Assembly (NCBI RefSeq): GCF_024347635.1
Contig: NZ_AP025511.1
Coordinates: 744,001 to 808,000, forward strand
Length of the DNA: 64,000 nt
Origin: Vibrio tasmaniensis
GTDB lineage: Bacteria; Pseudomonadota; Gammaproteobacteria; Enterobacterales; Vibrionaceae
Direction of reading: 5' to 3'
Positions 26,624 through 35,594 of this stretch are shown here, one piece after another. The position numbers and the translations under genes were made by a program. Below the pieces are notes generated by a model. That model did not search any database and had not been told where the DNA came from. It was given only the letters and a program-made list of their open reading frames with translations. The first letter of the stretch is position 1. Each line of letters begins with the position of its first letter.

Positions 26624-27772
26624 TTACGCTTGGTTCAGTACTTCCGCTAAGCGTTTCACCGCTTCCGTCAATTCTTCTGGGTTGGCGTTGGTGAAGTTTA
26701 AGCGCAGTGCGGCTTTTGCTTCATCGGCCTTTGGATAGAATACTGGGCTTGGTACAACCGCCACACCATTGGAGAGTAGAGTTTTAGCCAGTTCAAAGGT
26801 GTCACACTCTGGGATTTCAACCCAAATGAACATCCCGCCATCTACGGCTTTTAACACGCAATCTGCAGGCAGTTTTTTTTCTAGTTCTGAAAATAACACT
26901 TCATAACGAGACTTGTACAGTGTGCGAATGTTTTCCATATGTACGTTGAAGTCTTCATGTTTTAGAAGACCGACAAGCAGCGCTTGCATAGGTACACTTG
27001 AGTGTAAGTCAGCGCCTTGTTTCACTTTGATCAGTGGCTCAAGGTAGCTGCGCTTACCTGTTACCGCACCAATACGTAAACCTGGCGATGCAATTTTAGA
27101 GAATGAACGAAGAACGATAGAGTTGTCAGGGCAGAACGAAGAAACTAACGGCAGTTCTGTACCTGTGAAACGTAGCTCACGGTATGGTGCATCTTCAATG
27201 AATGCCACGTTGTATTTGATACACAGCTCAGCTACTTTTTGACGAGTTTCTGTTGTCCAGCAAACGCCAGTTGGGTTATGGAAATCAGGTACGGCATAGA
27301 ACATCTTTGGCGACTGCTGTTCAAAGCACGTTTCTAGTTCATCTAGGTTCGGGCCAAATTCTGTTTGAGACACAGTCACAATGTTCGCTTGAACCAAACC
27401 AAACACCTGCATCGCACCTAGGTAGCTTGGCGCTTCCATCACAACCACATCATTCGGATCAACATACGCACGTGCAATCAAATCCAAACCTTGCTGAGAA
27501 CCAGTACAGATCATTGCTGTGTGAGTCTCTGGCAATTGGTAGCTTTGCGTAAGGTGCTCAAGCAACGGGCCGTAACCCGCAGTCGAACCGTATTGGAAAA
27601 CTTCAGGCATGTTCGCTAGGTTTTCTAGCGTTGGCTTCATCAAATCGATAGGGAATGTTTTCTCATCCGGTAAGCCACCGGCTAATGAAATGACATTTGG
27701 ATCGCTTGCGGCAGCGAGGATCTCTCGAATATATGAAGATTGAATCTGTTGTAATGACTGTGCGATTTCCAT
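26624..27772 (-). CDS. PLP-dependent aminotransferase (class I/II)
   Basis: This 382-residue enzyme of the fold-type I family resembles 2-aminoadipate and aromatic-type aminotransferases (LysN-like group). Motifs are ISLAGGLPDEKTFP near the start, the N-x-H-N-P-T-G loop (PDFHNPTGVCW), and SFSKIASPGLRIG with the PLP-binding Lys. The true substrate cannot be read from sequence. The start is placed at 27772 because family proteins begin here; the 33 codons before it are unlike the family and run toward the divergent AraC gene. The AraC gene probably controls it. Confidence 0.86.
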   Translation of the reverse strand: MEIAQSLQQIQSSYIREILAAASDPNVISLAGGLPDEKTFPIDLMKPTLENLANMPEVFQYGSTAGYGPLLEHLTQSYQLPETHTAMICTGSQQGLDLIARAYVDPNDVVVMEAPSYLGAMQVFGLVQANIVTVSQTEFGPNLDELETCFEQQSPKMFYAVPDFHNPTGVCWTTETRQKVAELCIKYNVAFIEDAPYRELRFTGTELPLVSSFCPDNSIVLRSFSKIASPGLRIGAVTGKRSYLEPLIKVKQGADLHSSVPMQALLVGLLKHEDFNVHMENIRTLYKSRYEVLFSELEKKLPADCVLKAVDGGMFIWVEIPECDTFELAKTLLSNGVAVVPSPVFYPKADEAKAALRLNFTNANPEELTEAVKRLAEVLNQA

Positions 27773-27887
27773 GTGTTGTGTCTCGTCGTTTTTCGTTTTT
27801 ATTCTATCGCTTGATATTACACGGCAATTGTAAAAATAAGCGTGTCCGTTTATGCTCTTAAACATGTCCATTTATGCTATTTAAACG

Positions 27888-28757
27888 ATGTCGCGTCAAC
27901 ACATATCTCGAATCAATGATGTTCTGTTCCATATTCACCAAGACATTAGCCAGCCTTTGTCGGCAAAAGCGCTCTCGGAGATTGCAGCTTATTCTGAACA
28001 GCACTTTCATCGCACCTTCAAAAGCGTGGTCGGGGAGTCGTTACATCAATACATTCGACGCACCCGAATGGAGTATGCCGCCAACCAGTTGATGTTCGAT
28101 ACCACCTCCTCGGTGGTAGAAATCGCCAGTAAGTGTGGTTTTAGTTCGGTGTCTTCGTTTAGCCGCGCGTTTAAAGCGACCTTTAACATGTCGCCAGGTG
28201 AGTGGCGTAAACACGATTTACAGATCGCCGAAAAGCCCTACTTGAAAGATCCTGAAGTAGCGGCGGGCTATTTGAATGTCGCGCAGCGAGTGCTACCGGA
28301 ACCTAAGATCATTGAAGTGCCTGAACGCATGGCAGCCTATGTTCGACATACGGGTTATAACCGCTCCATTCGCAACGCTTGGCTGATATTGAAAGCGTGG
28401 GCGAACTCCGAACAACGCGATTTCTCGAGCCAATTTGGTTTGCATCACTCAAACCCTGCTTGGGTTGAGATGGATCAGTGTCGCTACGTGGCGTGTATCG
28501 CGATCAATGAACCGATTAAGTATCGCAGCGTGGTTAATCAGATGGTGATTCCGGGCGGTTTACATGCGGTGTTTCGACTCAATGGTCGTTATGGAGAACT
28601 GCTCCCACAGATCAGCATGGTATTAGAAAAGTGGTTACCTACGTCTGGCTTCAAGCAGCGTTCGACTCCAGCTTATGTGCATTATCATCAGAATCACTTT
28701 CTTAACACCGATGAAGTTTTCGAGCTCGACTTCTACCTTCCCGTGAGTTTTTACTAA
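27888..28757 (+). CDS. AraC-family regulator with GyrI-like effector domain
   Basis: The 289-residue regulator has an N-terminal AraC double helix-turn-helix (DISQPLSAKALSEIAAYSEQHFHRTFKSVVGES, then SVVEIASKCGFSSVSSFSRAFKATFNMSPGEW). The C-terminal half is a GyrI-like (SOUL/BRCA-type effector-binding) domain (~115-285, ERMAAYVRHTGYNRSI and LDFYLPVSF). The layout is like Rob/SoxS-like sensors of small hydrophobic drugs. It is divergent from the aminotransferase gene (115 bp). No strong ribosome site precedes the ATG at 27888. The MATE transporter downstream could be a target, but that is inference. Confidence 0.87.
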   Translation: MSRQHISRINDVLFHIHQDISQPLSAKALSEIAAYSEQHFHRTFKSVVGESLHQYIRRTRMEYAANQLMFDTTSSVVEIASKCGFSSVSSFSRAFKATFNMSPGEWRKHDLQIAEKPYLKDPEVAAGYLNVAQRVLPEPKIIEVPERMAAYVRHTGYNRSIRNAWLILKAWANSEQRDFSSQFGLHHSNPAWVEMDQCRYVACIAINEPIKYRSVVNQMVIPGGLHAVFRLNGRYGELLPQISMVLEKWLPTSGFKQRSTPAYVHYHQNHFLNTDEVFELDFYLPVSFY

Positions 28758-28965
28758 TCGATGGTTGTGCTGTTTTGTTGAACCAGACTTTGATCTTTTG
28801 TTGAGACAAATTAGCACGACCAATAGCTGCTAACTATTCTATGCAGGTGAACTAAGATAAAGGTGTTTTGTTGATAATTTACCCCAGTAAATGATGACAA
28901 CGTACGGATTAAACGATAGCATTCCGTTCTAATTGCAAATAGTTCTTAATATCACTCGCTAGAAT

Positions 28966-30300
28966 ATGACCATTACCCACAAAGATTATCTAAAAATCGC
29001 TTTCCCTTTCATCATCTCAACGGTTACCCAGCCTCTGCTTGGCGCGGTGGATACAGCCGTGATTGGTCAGCTTGGCATCGCTGAACTGATCGGTGGTGTA
29101 GCGATCGGCACCATCATCATGAACACCATGTATTGGTTGTTTGGCTTTTTCCGTGTCAGCACGACAGGGCAAAGTGCGATGGCATTGGGGAAAGGGAATC
29201 GTTCTGAGCTAGCGGGCAGCTTGATGCGCCCATTTGTGTTGTCTGGTTTGGTAGGCTTAATCTTTATCTTGATACAACCGCTCATCTGGCAAGGTGCGAT
29301 GTGGGTGATAGAGCCTGAAGCGAACGTGGCTGAGCAAGCACATATCTACTTCAGTATTTTGATTTATGGCGCGCCTTTTGTACTGCTCAACTACACCATT
29401 ATCGGTTGGTTGATGGGGCAGGCGAAGGCCAAAGAAGTCCTTTACACACAAGTGTTTGGCAATGTGTTGAACATTGTCTTGGATGCGGTGTTCGTACTCT
29501 ATTTCGACTTAGGTGTTGCGGGAGTGGCATACGCAAGTTTGATTGCACAAATCACCACCTTTGCGATTGGTATGACGCTGGTTATGAAAACGAGCAACAT
29601 CTCGGTCTCTGAGTTCCTTCAAGGCTCGAAGATGACCAAGAAAGACCTGTCGACAATCATCTCTTCGAATACTGACTTACTGTTACGTACAATTTGCATC
29701 TTGGTGTTCTTCAACATGATGGCGCGTACTGGTTCTAAATTGGGTACCGATGTTCTGGCCGCTAACGCGATTCTGATGCAGGTGACCTTTATCGTCAGTT
29801 ACATGTTTGATGGTATTGCCAACGCATCGAGTGTATTTGCGGGTAAAGCAGTGGGGCCGAAAAATGCGTCGATGTTGGATCGTGTGTTAAGGCTTAACTT
29901 CCAATGGACAGCTGGTTTCATTGCTGCGCTGACGCTTTTAACCTTGATGTTTAAGGACATGATTGTTTTCTTGTTTACCGATATTCCAGCGCTGGTTGCC
30001 TTGTATCAAGAGATGGCTCCGTGGTTGATTGTGTTCCCGCTGGTGGCAGGCTTTGGCTTGACGGTTTACGGCATCTTTACCGGAACAGGAACCACACGTC
30101 CGGTTCGAGATTCTAGTATTGCTACTTTGTTGGTGTTCTTGGCTGTTCAAGCGTTTGCGGTTGGAGCGTGGGGCAATCATGGTTTGTGGCTAGCGTTTAC
30201 TCTGTTCTATCTTGGGCGTATCGCATTCCTGTACCCGTTTATCTCTCAGGTTAAACAAAAGTGTTTCCCAGCAGAAGATACCTCAGCGGCGTGTCATTAA
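28966..30300 (+). CDS. MATE-family efflux transporter (DinF-like)
   Basis: The 444-residue inner-membrane protein has twelve hydrophobic helices of the MATE superfamily, DinF-like branch: IISTVTQPLLGAVDTAVIGQLG at the N-terminus, then GFFRVSTTGQSAMALGKG and YMFDGIANASSVFAGKAVG in the second half. Such transporters export drugs or metabolites using H+ or Na+. It lies ~200 bp after the AraC/GyrI gene on the same strand. Start has no strong Shine-Dalgarno sequence. A terminator follows at 30336-30378. Confidence 0.9.
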   Translation: MTITHKDYLKIAFPFIISTVTQPLLGAVDTAVIGQLGIAELIGGVAIGTIIMNTMYWLFGFFRVSTTGQSAMALGKGNRSELAGSLMRPFVLSGLVGLIFILIQPLIWQGAMWVIEPEANVAEQAHIYFSILIYGAPFVLLNYTIIGWLMGQAKAKEVLYTQVFGNVLNIVLDAVFVLYFDLGVAGVAYASLIAQITTFAIGMTLVMKTSNISVSEFLQGSKMTKKDLSTIISSNTDLLLRTICILVFFNMMARTGSKLGTDVLAANAILMQVTFIVSYMFDGIANASSVFAGKAVGPKNASMLDRVLRLNFQWTAGFIAALTLLTLMFKDMIVFLFTDIPALVALYQEMAPWLIVFPLVAGFGLTVYGIFTGTGTTRPVRDSSIATLLVFLAVQAFAVGAWGNHGLWLAFTLFYLGRIAFLYPFISQVKQKCFPAEDTSAACH

Positions 30301-30335
30301 TTTAGAACGCCCACCGCCATTTCTAAGACTTTATG

Positions 30336-30378
30336 AAAGCGCCTGACTATCGTTATACGATAAATTTAGAGGGCGCTT
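30336..30378. terminator. Terminator after the MATE gene
   Basis: AAAGCGCC (30336-30343) pairs with the GGCGCTTT run at 30371-30378, with an inner TATCG/CGATA stem, followed by TTTTTT. Confidence 0.85.
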
Positions 30379-30397
30379 TTTTGTATCTGTAAAAATC

Positions 30398-30422
30398 AGC
30401 TCGAAAGGTCAACTCGCCCTAA
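30398..30422. repeat. Remnant right end of the structured repeat element
   Basis: GCTCGAAAGGTCAACTCGCCCT matches the right end of the element at 24880-25145 (GGAAGGTCAACACGCCCT) closely. The other end is missing. Confidence 0.5.
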
Positions 30423-30504
30423 CGAAAACTGGTCAATTAAATAGCAAATAAAATGCGATACGGTTCAATGTTCTCTTTTCATCACTTCAGCTAAATGATA
30501 AAGT

Positions 30505-30519
30505 TGTTATGTTATAACA
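30505..30519. promoter_or_regulatory. Zur-like box at the start of the ABC operon
   Basis: TGTTATGTTATAACA matches the core of the gamma-proteobacterial Zur consensus TGTTATA-N-TATAACA at all but one defined position. It contains TATAAC (30513-30518), a possible -10, so a bound repressor would block the polymerase. It ends 8 bp before the first ATG of the operon. This is a sequence match, not demonstrated binding. Confidence 0.5.
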
Positions 30520-30526
30520 TCTATCT

Positions 30527-31297
30527 ATGAGTATCTGCGTGAACGCCCCATTATTGTCTGTTGACCGACTAACGATCAAAACCTCTTCAAGAACACTTTT
30601 CCAAGATATCCACTTCGATGTGTATCGAGGAGAACTGTTGGCGATCATGGGTCCTTCAGGCATTGGTAAGTCGATGCTTTCACGTGCGATCGCGGGCTTT
30701 ATGCCAGAAACGGTTGAGGCTGAAGGTCATATCTCTTTATCTGGTGAGGCTGTGTGTGGTTTGCCGATGTTGCAACGAACGGCAGCACAAAGGCCAGCGG
30801 TTATCTTTCAAGATGCACTTCAAGCGTTAAACCCTCTTGTTTCTATTGAAGGCCAACTCAGTTTGGCATTGACGGGGACTCGCACTAAGCTTAAATCACA
30901 AGACAAAACCAAGCTCACTGAACTGTTGGTGCAATTAGGGTTCCCAAACCCAGAAACCATCTTGCCGTTGTATCCGAGCCAAATCTCTGGAGGACAACGT
31001 CAACGAGTGTGTATTGCGATTGGCTTGTTGAGTAACGCCGATATCATCATTGCAGATGAACCGACTAGCGCGTTAGATCCGGTAACAGAGCAAGAGATAC
31101 TTAAGCTGATTCGAGACAATGTAAAGCAACGCCAAATTGGTGGTTTGCTTATTACCCATGACCTGCACAGTGCCTTGGCGTGTGACAAGTTATTGGTGAT
31201 AGATGATGGCGGTGTGGTGGCTTATGGTGCACCGAAACACGCGCTAGAATCGAGCTCTCACGCTTTCTGCTGTTCATTGAGAGACCTAATCGAATGA
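30527..31297 (+). CDS. ABC transporter ATPase, peptide/nickel type (NikD-like)
   Basis: The 256-residue cytoplasmic ATPase of a DppD/NikD-type importer has Walker A (GPSGIGKS), a Q-loop (IFQDALQALNPL, the peptide/nickel-type variant), signature (SGGQRQRVCIA) and Walker B (IIADEPTSALD). No strong ribosome site is seen before the ATG at 30527, and a possible -10 (TATAAC) lies only ~9 bp upstream, so the transcript may be leaderless. Its stop overlaps the next ATPase gene by 4 bases. It forms a unit with the three genes downstream. Confidence 0.88.
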   Translation: MSICVNAPLLSVDRLTIKTSSRTLFQDIHFDVYRGELLAIMGPSGIGKSMLSRAIAGFMPETVEAEGHISLSGEAVCGLPMLQRTAAQRPAVIFQDALQALNPLVSIEGQLSLALTGTRTKLKSQDKTKLTELLVQLGFPNPETILPLYPSQISGGQRQRVCIAIGLLSNADIIIADEPTSALDPVTEQEILKLIRDNVKQRQIGGLLITHDLHSALACDKLLVIDDGGVVAYGAPKHALESSSHAFCCSLRDLIE

Positions 31298-32145
31298 GCT
31301 CGACCTTATCACTAAATTCAGAAGTCTCACCGTCAATGCCTGTGATTGATTCAGAAACACAAACACCGATTGAGATTAAGTTCGAGAATGTCGGGGTTCA
31401 TTATTACTCAGTGCCAAGTTGGTTGGGTGGTAAGGCGTTCAAAGCGCTACAGAACATCGACCTCAATGTTGAAGACAAAAGCCTGGCTATTGTTGGGCGT
31501 TCTGGTGCCGGTAAATCTACGCTGATTGAACTGCTGTTTGGTTTGAAAGCGCCAACTCTCGGTAGCATCAGCTTGTTTGGTCATTCGCTGCCTATTCGCA
31601 ATAGCAAAGCGCAAGCAGCTGTGTGTCGCTTGATCCAGTTGGTGCCACAAGAGCCACACACTAGTCTTAACCCTTACTACACCGTTCGACAGATCTTAGC
31701 TGAGCCGCTAAGCAACCTAGATGTTTCTGGTAACCATGAAAGCATTATTAAAGAGACGCTGTTGGACGTGGGCTTACCTGCCACTTTGTTATCACTAAAG
31801 CCTAATCAGCTTTCTACGGGTCAAGCTCAACGTGTGGCCATTGCTCGGGCACTTGTCGTTAGACCCGCAGTATTAGTTGCCGATGAGCCAACCAGTAGCC
31901 TAGATCCGGTGAATCGCCAGAGGCTACTCGATTTATTGAATTCATTGAAAAAGAAGCGTGATATGCGCCTTATTTTGGTGACACACGACCTAGGCGCAGC
32001 ACAAGCGCTTTGTGAAGAAATTCTGGTTCTTGACCATGGCGAGATGGTCGAGCATGGACCGACACCTCAAGTGATGAGCGTACCTGCTCATCCCGTGACT
32101 CAGTTGCTGATTCAATCTCAGCCTCTTTCGAAATCTACTTGTTAA
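31294..32145 (+). CDS. ABC transporter ATPase, peptide/nickel type (NikE-like)
   Basis: The 283-residue second ATPase has Walker A (GRSGAGKST), the LVPQEPHTSLNPY Q-loop, a signature that reads STGQAQRVAIA and Walker B (VLVADEPTSSLD). The signature has STGQ instead of the usual SGGQ. It overlaps the previous gene by 4 bp. DppD/F-type importers normally use a pair of such ATPases, so this pair powers the fused permease at 33744. It is followed by the 18-bp repeat array before the binding-protein gene. Confidence 0.88.
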   Translation: MSSTLSLNSEVSPSMPVIDSETQTPIEIKFENVGVHYYSVPSWLGGKAFKALQNIDLNVEDKSLAIVGRSGAGKSTLIELLFGLKAPTLGSISLFGHSLPIRNSKAQAAVCRLIQLVPQEPHTSLNPYYTVRQILAEPLSNLDVSGNHESIIKETLLDVGLPATLLSLKPNQLSTGQAQRVAIARALVVRPAVLVADEPTSSLDPVNRQRLLDLLNSLKKKRDMRLILVTHDLGAAQALCEEILVLDHGEMVEHGPTPQVMSVPAHPVTQLLIQSQPLSKSTC

Positions 32146-32163
32146 TACAACCTTATTTATTAC

Positions 32164-32217
32164 GAAATACAGCTTATTAACAAAATACAGTTTATCAACG
32201 AAGCACAGCTTACAGAG
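32164..32217. repeat. Three 18-bp imperfect tandem repeats
   Basis: Three consecutive 18-nt units (starts at 32164, 32182 and 32200), of form (G/A)AA(A/G)(T/C)ACAG(C/T)TTAT(T/C)AAC with a more divergent third unit, fill the spacer between the second ATPase and the binding-protein gene. Confidence 0.7.
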
Positions 32218-32227
32218 AAAAATAACT

Positions 32228-33739
32228 ATGCGTTTTAATTCAATCAAACTGGCTTGCGCTCTAGCGCTGGCCTTGCCTTTGACGGGCTGTTTTGACTCTC
32301 AACCAGAGTCGAGCGATGCGGCGGTCAAATCTGAAATTCGTGTTGCGATGATGCAGCCACCAAGAACAGGTCTATCGCCACTTTCTGATGACGCGTTCAA
32401 ACTATCGCGTTGGAGCACGGCTGAAACGCTAGTGAACCTGAGCCCAACTTCAGAAGCTGAGCCAATGCTGGCAACGGATTGGAAACAGGTAGAGCCTCTG
32501 ATATGGCAATTCACGGTTCGCCAAGGTGTTAAATTCCACGATGGCTCTACATTAACAGCAGAGTCTGTTGTGAACTCTCTACAGAAAGCTCTAGAAGCGG
32601 CACCTAAGCCACGCATCCTAGATGGTGTAGAGCTAGAAGTGAAAGCGATGGACAACTACCGCGTAGAGATCAAAACTAGCTTTGATGACCCTCTTTTACC
32701 AAGCCGTTTATCAAGCCCTCAATTAGCGATTCTTGCAGCAAGCGCGTACCAAGAAGATGGTCGAGTTAGTCCAATGGGTGCAGGTACAGGTCCGTTTGAG
32801 TTGACTGAAATCAACGGTACAACTAGCGCGAAACTAAAACGTTTCGATGGTTACTGGGGTGAAAAAGCGCAAGTTGAATCTGTAATTGCAGAATACGTTC
32901 CTAACGGTTTTGCTCGTGCTGCAGCTCTAAGAACCGGTACGGCTGACATTGTTGAAGCTGTGCCAGTTTCACAAATCGCGACCATTGATTCGAACCTGCT
33001 TTACGAAGTAGCAATGCCTCGTACCAACACGCTTTACCTGAACAATAAGTCAGGCGTATTTAGCGATATTGAACTACGTAAAGTCGCGGCTGCTGCAGTA
33101 GACCGTGAGCAAATCGTGAATACTGTTTATGAAAACCACGCGGATATCGCGCAAGGCCTACTAGGTCCTGCACTTGCTTGGGCTGAGCCGATTCGACCTG
33201 AAGGTCAAGCAGTAGATAAAACGCTAAAAGCAAATGGTGAAAGCATTGTTATCGGTACCTTTACCGACCGTGCTGAGCTTCCAGAAGTGGCAGCACTACT
33301 TAAACAACAACTTGAAGCGGCTGGTTTCAAAGTTGAGCTGGATATCCGTGAATACGCTCAGATTGAAAACGATGCACTGTCAGGTAAGTTTGACGCGTTC
33401 ATCCTTTCTCGTGCAACCGTTCTAGATTCTGGTGACCCAGTGGCATACATGATGAGTGATTTTGGCTGTAAGGGCTCATTCAACCTTGGTCAATTCTGCT
33501 CTCAAGAAGTCGACCAAGCACTGACTCACGCTGACCTACAACCATTAGGTGCGCTGCGTCAGCAAGCGATCATCGAAGCTGAGCAAAAAATCCTCAACGA
33601 CTTCGCTGCTATTCCATTGCTTCACGAACGTGTGATTCAAGGTGAAAGCGAGCGTGTAAGCAATGTAGTTCGTGACCCAAGTGAACGTCGCTTGGTTGAT
33701 CAAACGACCCAAGTTAACGCGGCAACACAGGTTAACTAA
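32228..33739 (+). CDS. ABC substrate-binding lipoprotein, peptide/nickel family
   Basis: The 503-residue periplasmic receptor (SBP_bac_5 family) has a signal with the lipobox LTGC (Cys at about 21), so it is probably lipid-anchored. Visible core: WQFTVRQGVKFHDGSTLTAESVVNSL, then GTGPFELTEINGTT and NTLYLNNKSGVFSDIELRKVAAAAVDREQIV. These are the usual blocks of DppA/NikA/OppA receptors. Ligand may be a peptide, nickel complex or metallophore; the Zur-like box upstream of the operon makes a zinc- or metal-chelate role attractive but unproven. The permease follows 4 bp after the stop. Confidence 0.88.
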   Translation: MRFNSIKLACALALALPLTGCFDSQPESSDAAVKSEIRVAMMQPPRTGLSPLSDDAFKLSRWSTAETLVNLSPTSEAEPMLATDWKQVEPLIWQFTVRQGVKFHDGSTLTAESVVNSLQKALEAAPKPRILDGVELEVKAMDNYRVEIKTSFDDPLLPSRLSSPQLAILAASAYQEDGRVSPMGAGTGPFELTEINGTTSAKLKRFDGYWGEKAQVESVIAEYVPNGFARAAALRTGTADIVEAVPVSQIATIDSNLLYEVAMPRTNTLYLNNKSGVFSDIELRKVAAAAVDREQIVNTVYENHADIAQGLLGPALAWAEPIRPEGQAVDKTLKANGESIVIGTFTDRAELPEVAALLKQQLEAAGFKVELDIREYAQIENDALSGKFDAFILSRATVLDSGDPVAYMMSDFGCKGSFNLGQFCSQEVDQALTHADLQPLGALRQQAIIEAEQKILNDFAAIPLLHERVIQGESERVSNVVRDPSERRLVDQTTQVNAATQVN

Positions 33740-33743
33740 ATAA

Positions 33744-35480
33744 ATGCTATCTGCTGAGACTCTGCGTCGAACCTTATTTATCTTGACGCCTTGGCTATCA
33801 AGAATCGCCTCACTGATCGTGGTGGTGATTCTTGTTGGCTTGATGCCTGACATTGCAGGTATCGACCCAAGCCAATCCATTCTGCGTGCGAGAGCGGGGC
33901 AACAACACCTGCTTACGCCTGAAGCTTTAGCGGCGGTACGTGCTGATCTTCAGCTTGACCGTTCGGCAAGCGAGCGCTTGATCGACTGGATAGGAAGTGC
34001 CTTTTCCGGTGATCTAGGTAAATCTTGGATTGATGGCTCTTCGGTTGCATTAGGCATTCAAAAAACAGCGTCTACATCTCTGTTTTTGATGTCGAGCGCA
34101 TTGGTGATGACTTTCGTACTGTGCGGTGCTGGCTTACTGGCTACCTTACGCAGTTGGAAGAAGGGCAAATTAGGGCAGAGTTACAGCAGTTTAAGCACCG
34201 TATTAATATCCTTGCCAGAGTACGTGGTGGCCTCGGTATTAATACTGGTATTCTCAATCTGGTTAGGTTGGTTACCACCGTATGGTTGGCAAGGCTGGCA
34301 AGACATTTGGCTACCGAGTTTAGCGCTCGCACTGCCTGCTAGCGGCCTGTTTAGTCGTCTACTCAGAGACAGTTTACAACGCGTTCTTAATGAACCTTGG
34401 GTGATCACTTGGCTCAGTGCCAACGTTCACTCCAATCAAATTATTCGCTTTGCGCTGAAAAGAGCGCTGAGCAGCTTGATCCCACAAATCGCGATGATCG
34501 TGATTGGTTTAACTGGTGGCGCAGTCGCGGTTGAGCTTATCTTCTCGATTCCGGGTATCGGGCGCATGATTCTTGGTGCTGCAAAGGCGCAAGATCTGCC
34601 GATGTTACAAGGCGGCTTACTGGTATTGCTGCTGTTTTCGATTGCAGTAAGTAGCATCAGCCTGTTTGTTCAGCAGTTGATTCTAGGCCACAGCCTGAAA
34701 AGCGGCAAGCTCATCAGTAGTCACTCTTCGTTTCGTTTTACGCAGAGCCGCGCTAAACGTGTCACTGCTTTTGCAATCTTCTCATTCCTAATTGCTATCG
34801 TGGTATGGGCGGTATTCCGAGACCCATACACCAGCCAATTCGCGCGCTTGGCATCACCGAGCTGGCAAGCGCCTTTGGGTGCAGACGGCATCGGGCGAGA
34901 CCTGTTAGCGAGAATCGGTTCTGGTATGGTCGCGACCTTCCAAGCGGGCATTCTGGCAACGTTCCTGAGCTTGGTGACGGGCATCATCATGGGCTTCAAT
35001 ACTCGTTTTAGCCAAGGCCTTATCGAGATCACTAAGGGCATTCCTTACATCATTGCTGGCCTCTTGGTTGCGGGCTTAACAGGGATGAATCCGAACAGCG
35101 CATTAATCGCGATTGTATTGGTATCTTGGGCGCCATTAGCGGCGCACTGCTCTAGTTTAATTGTGGAAGCCAAGGCTCAACCTTATACGCACCTCGCGCC
35201 ATTGTGGGGTACTAGTAAGCTGAGAATCTTCCGCTTCTATTTGCTTCCGTATGTGTTACCGCCGTTGCTAAGGCACGCCTTGTTGAGGCTTCCTGTAATC
35301 ACTCTAAGCCTGACTTCGTTGAGCTTCATCGGGTTAGGGGCAAAACCACCAACACCGGAATGGGGTTTGATGATTGCAGAGAACTTGCCATACATTGAGC
35401 GTGCACCACTGGCTGTCATGGGGCCTATTATTGGGCTGATCTTATTGGGCGTTGCCATCAACATGATGTTTGATGATTAA
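33744..35480 (+). CDS. Fused ABC permease, peptide/nickel type (two permeases in one)
   Basis: The 578-residue protein joins what are usually two separate permeases. The N-terminal half (~1-325) is NikB/DppB-like, with LTPEALAAVRADLQLDRS and a conserved EAA-type loop (GAVAVELIFSIPGIGRMIL). After a linker (~325-350, with basic residues HSSFRFTQSRAKRVT), the C-terminal half is NikC/DppC-like (PLGADGIGRDLLARIGSG, SWAPLAAHCSSLIVEAK and LGAKPPTPEWGLMIAENL). It thus supplies the whole channel for the two ATPases. Spacing to the binding-protein gene is 4 bp. Confidence 0.85.
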   Translation: MLSAETLRRTLFILTPWLSRIASLIVVVILVGLMPDIAGIDPSQSILRARAGQQHLLTPEALAAVRADLQLDRSASERLIDWIGSAFSGDLGKSWIDGSSVALGIQKTASTSLFLMSSALVMTFVLCGAGLLATLRSWKKGKLGQSYSSLSTVLISLPEYVVASVLILVFSIWLGWLPPYGWQGWQDIWLPSLALALPASGLFSRLLRDSLQRVLNEPWVITWLSANVHSNQIIRFALKRALSSLIPQIAMIVIGLTGGAVAVELIFSIPGIGRMILGAAKAQDLPMLQGGLLVLLLFSIAVSSISLFVQQLILGHSLKSGKLISSHSSFRFTQSRAKRVTAFAIFSFLIAIVVWAVFRDPYTSQFARLASPSWQAPLGADGIGRDLLARIGSGMVATFQAGILATFLSLVTGIIMGFNTRFSQGLIEITKGIPYIIAGLLVAGLTGMNPNSALIAIVLVSWAPLAAHCSSLIVEAKAQPYTHLAPLWGTSKLRIFRFYLLPYVLPPLLRHALLRLPVITLSLTSLSFIGLGAKPPTPEWGLMIAENLPYIERAPLAVMGPIIGLILLGVAINMMFDD

Positions 35481-35550
35481 CGAAGAAGGAAGAGGGCTTA
35501 AGTTTTCGATTAGCTGAATATGATGTAACCTTAAGCCTGCTTGTAGAACT

Positions 35551-35573
35551 GCTCGAAAGTTCAATAGACCCTA
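35551..35573. repeat. Second remnant of the structured repeat right end
   Basis: GCTCGAAAGTTCAATAGACCCTA agrees with the remnant at 30400-30422 at about 19 of 23 positions. Only this end is present. Confidence 0.4.
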
Positions 35574-35594
35574 GTTAAGTGTAAAGGATTCAAC

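Noticed and set aside
27773..27871. Longer aminotransferase start
   Set aside because: The extra 33 codons are not similar to any aminotransferase and crowd the divergent promoter.
32164..32217. CRISPR-like array
   Set aside because: Units are contiguous with no spacers, too short, and no cas genes are near.
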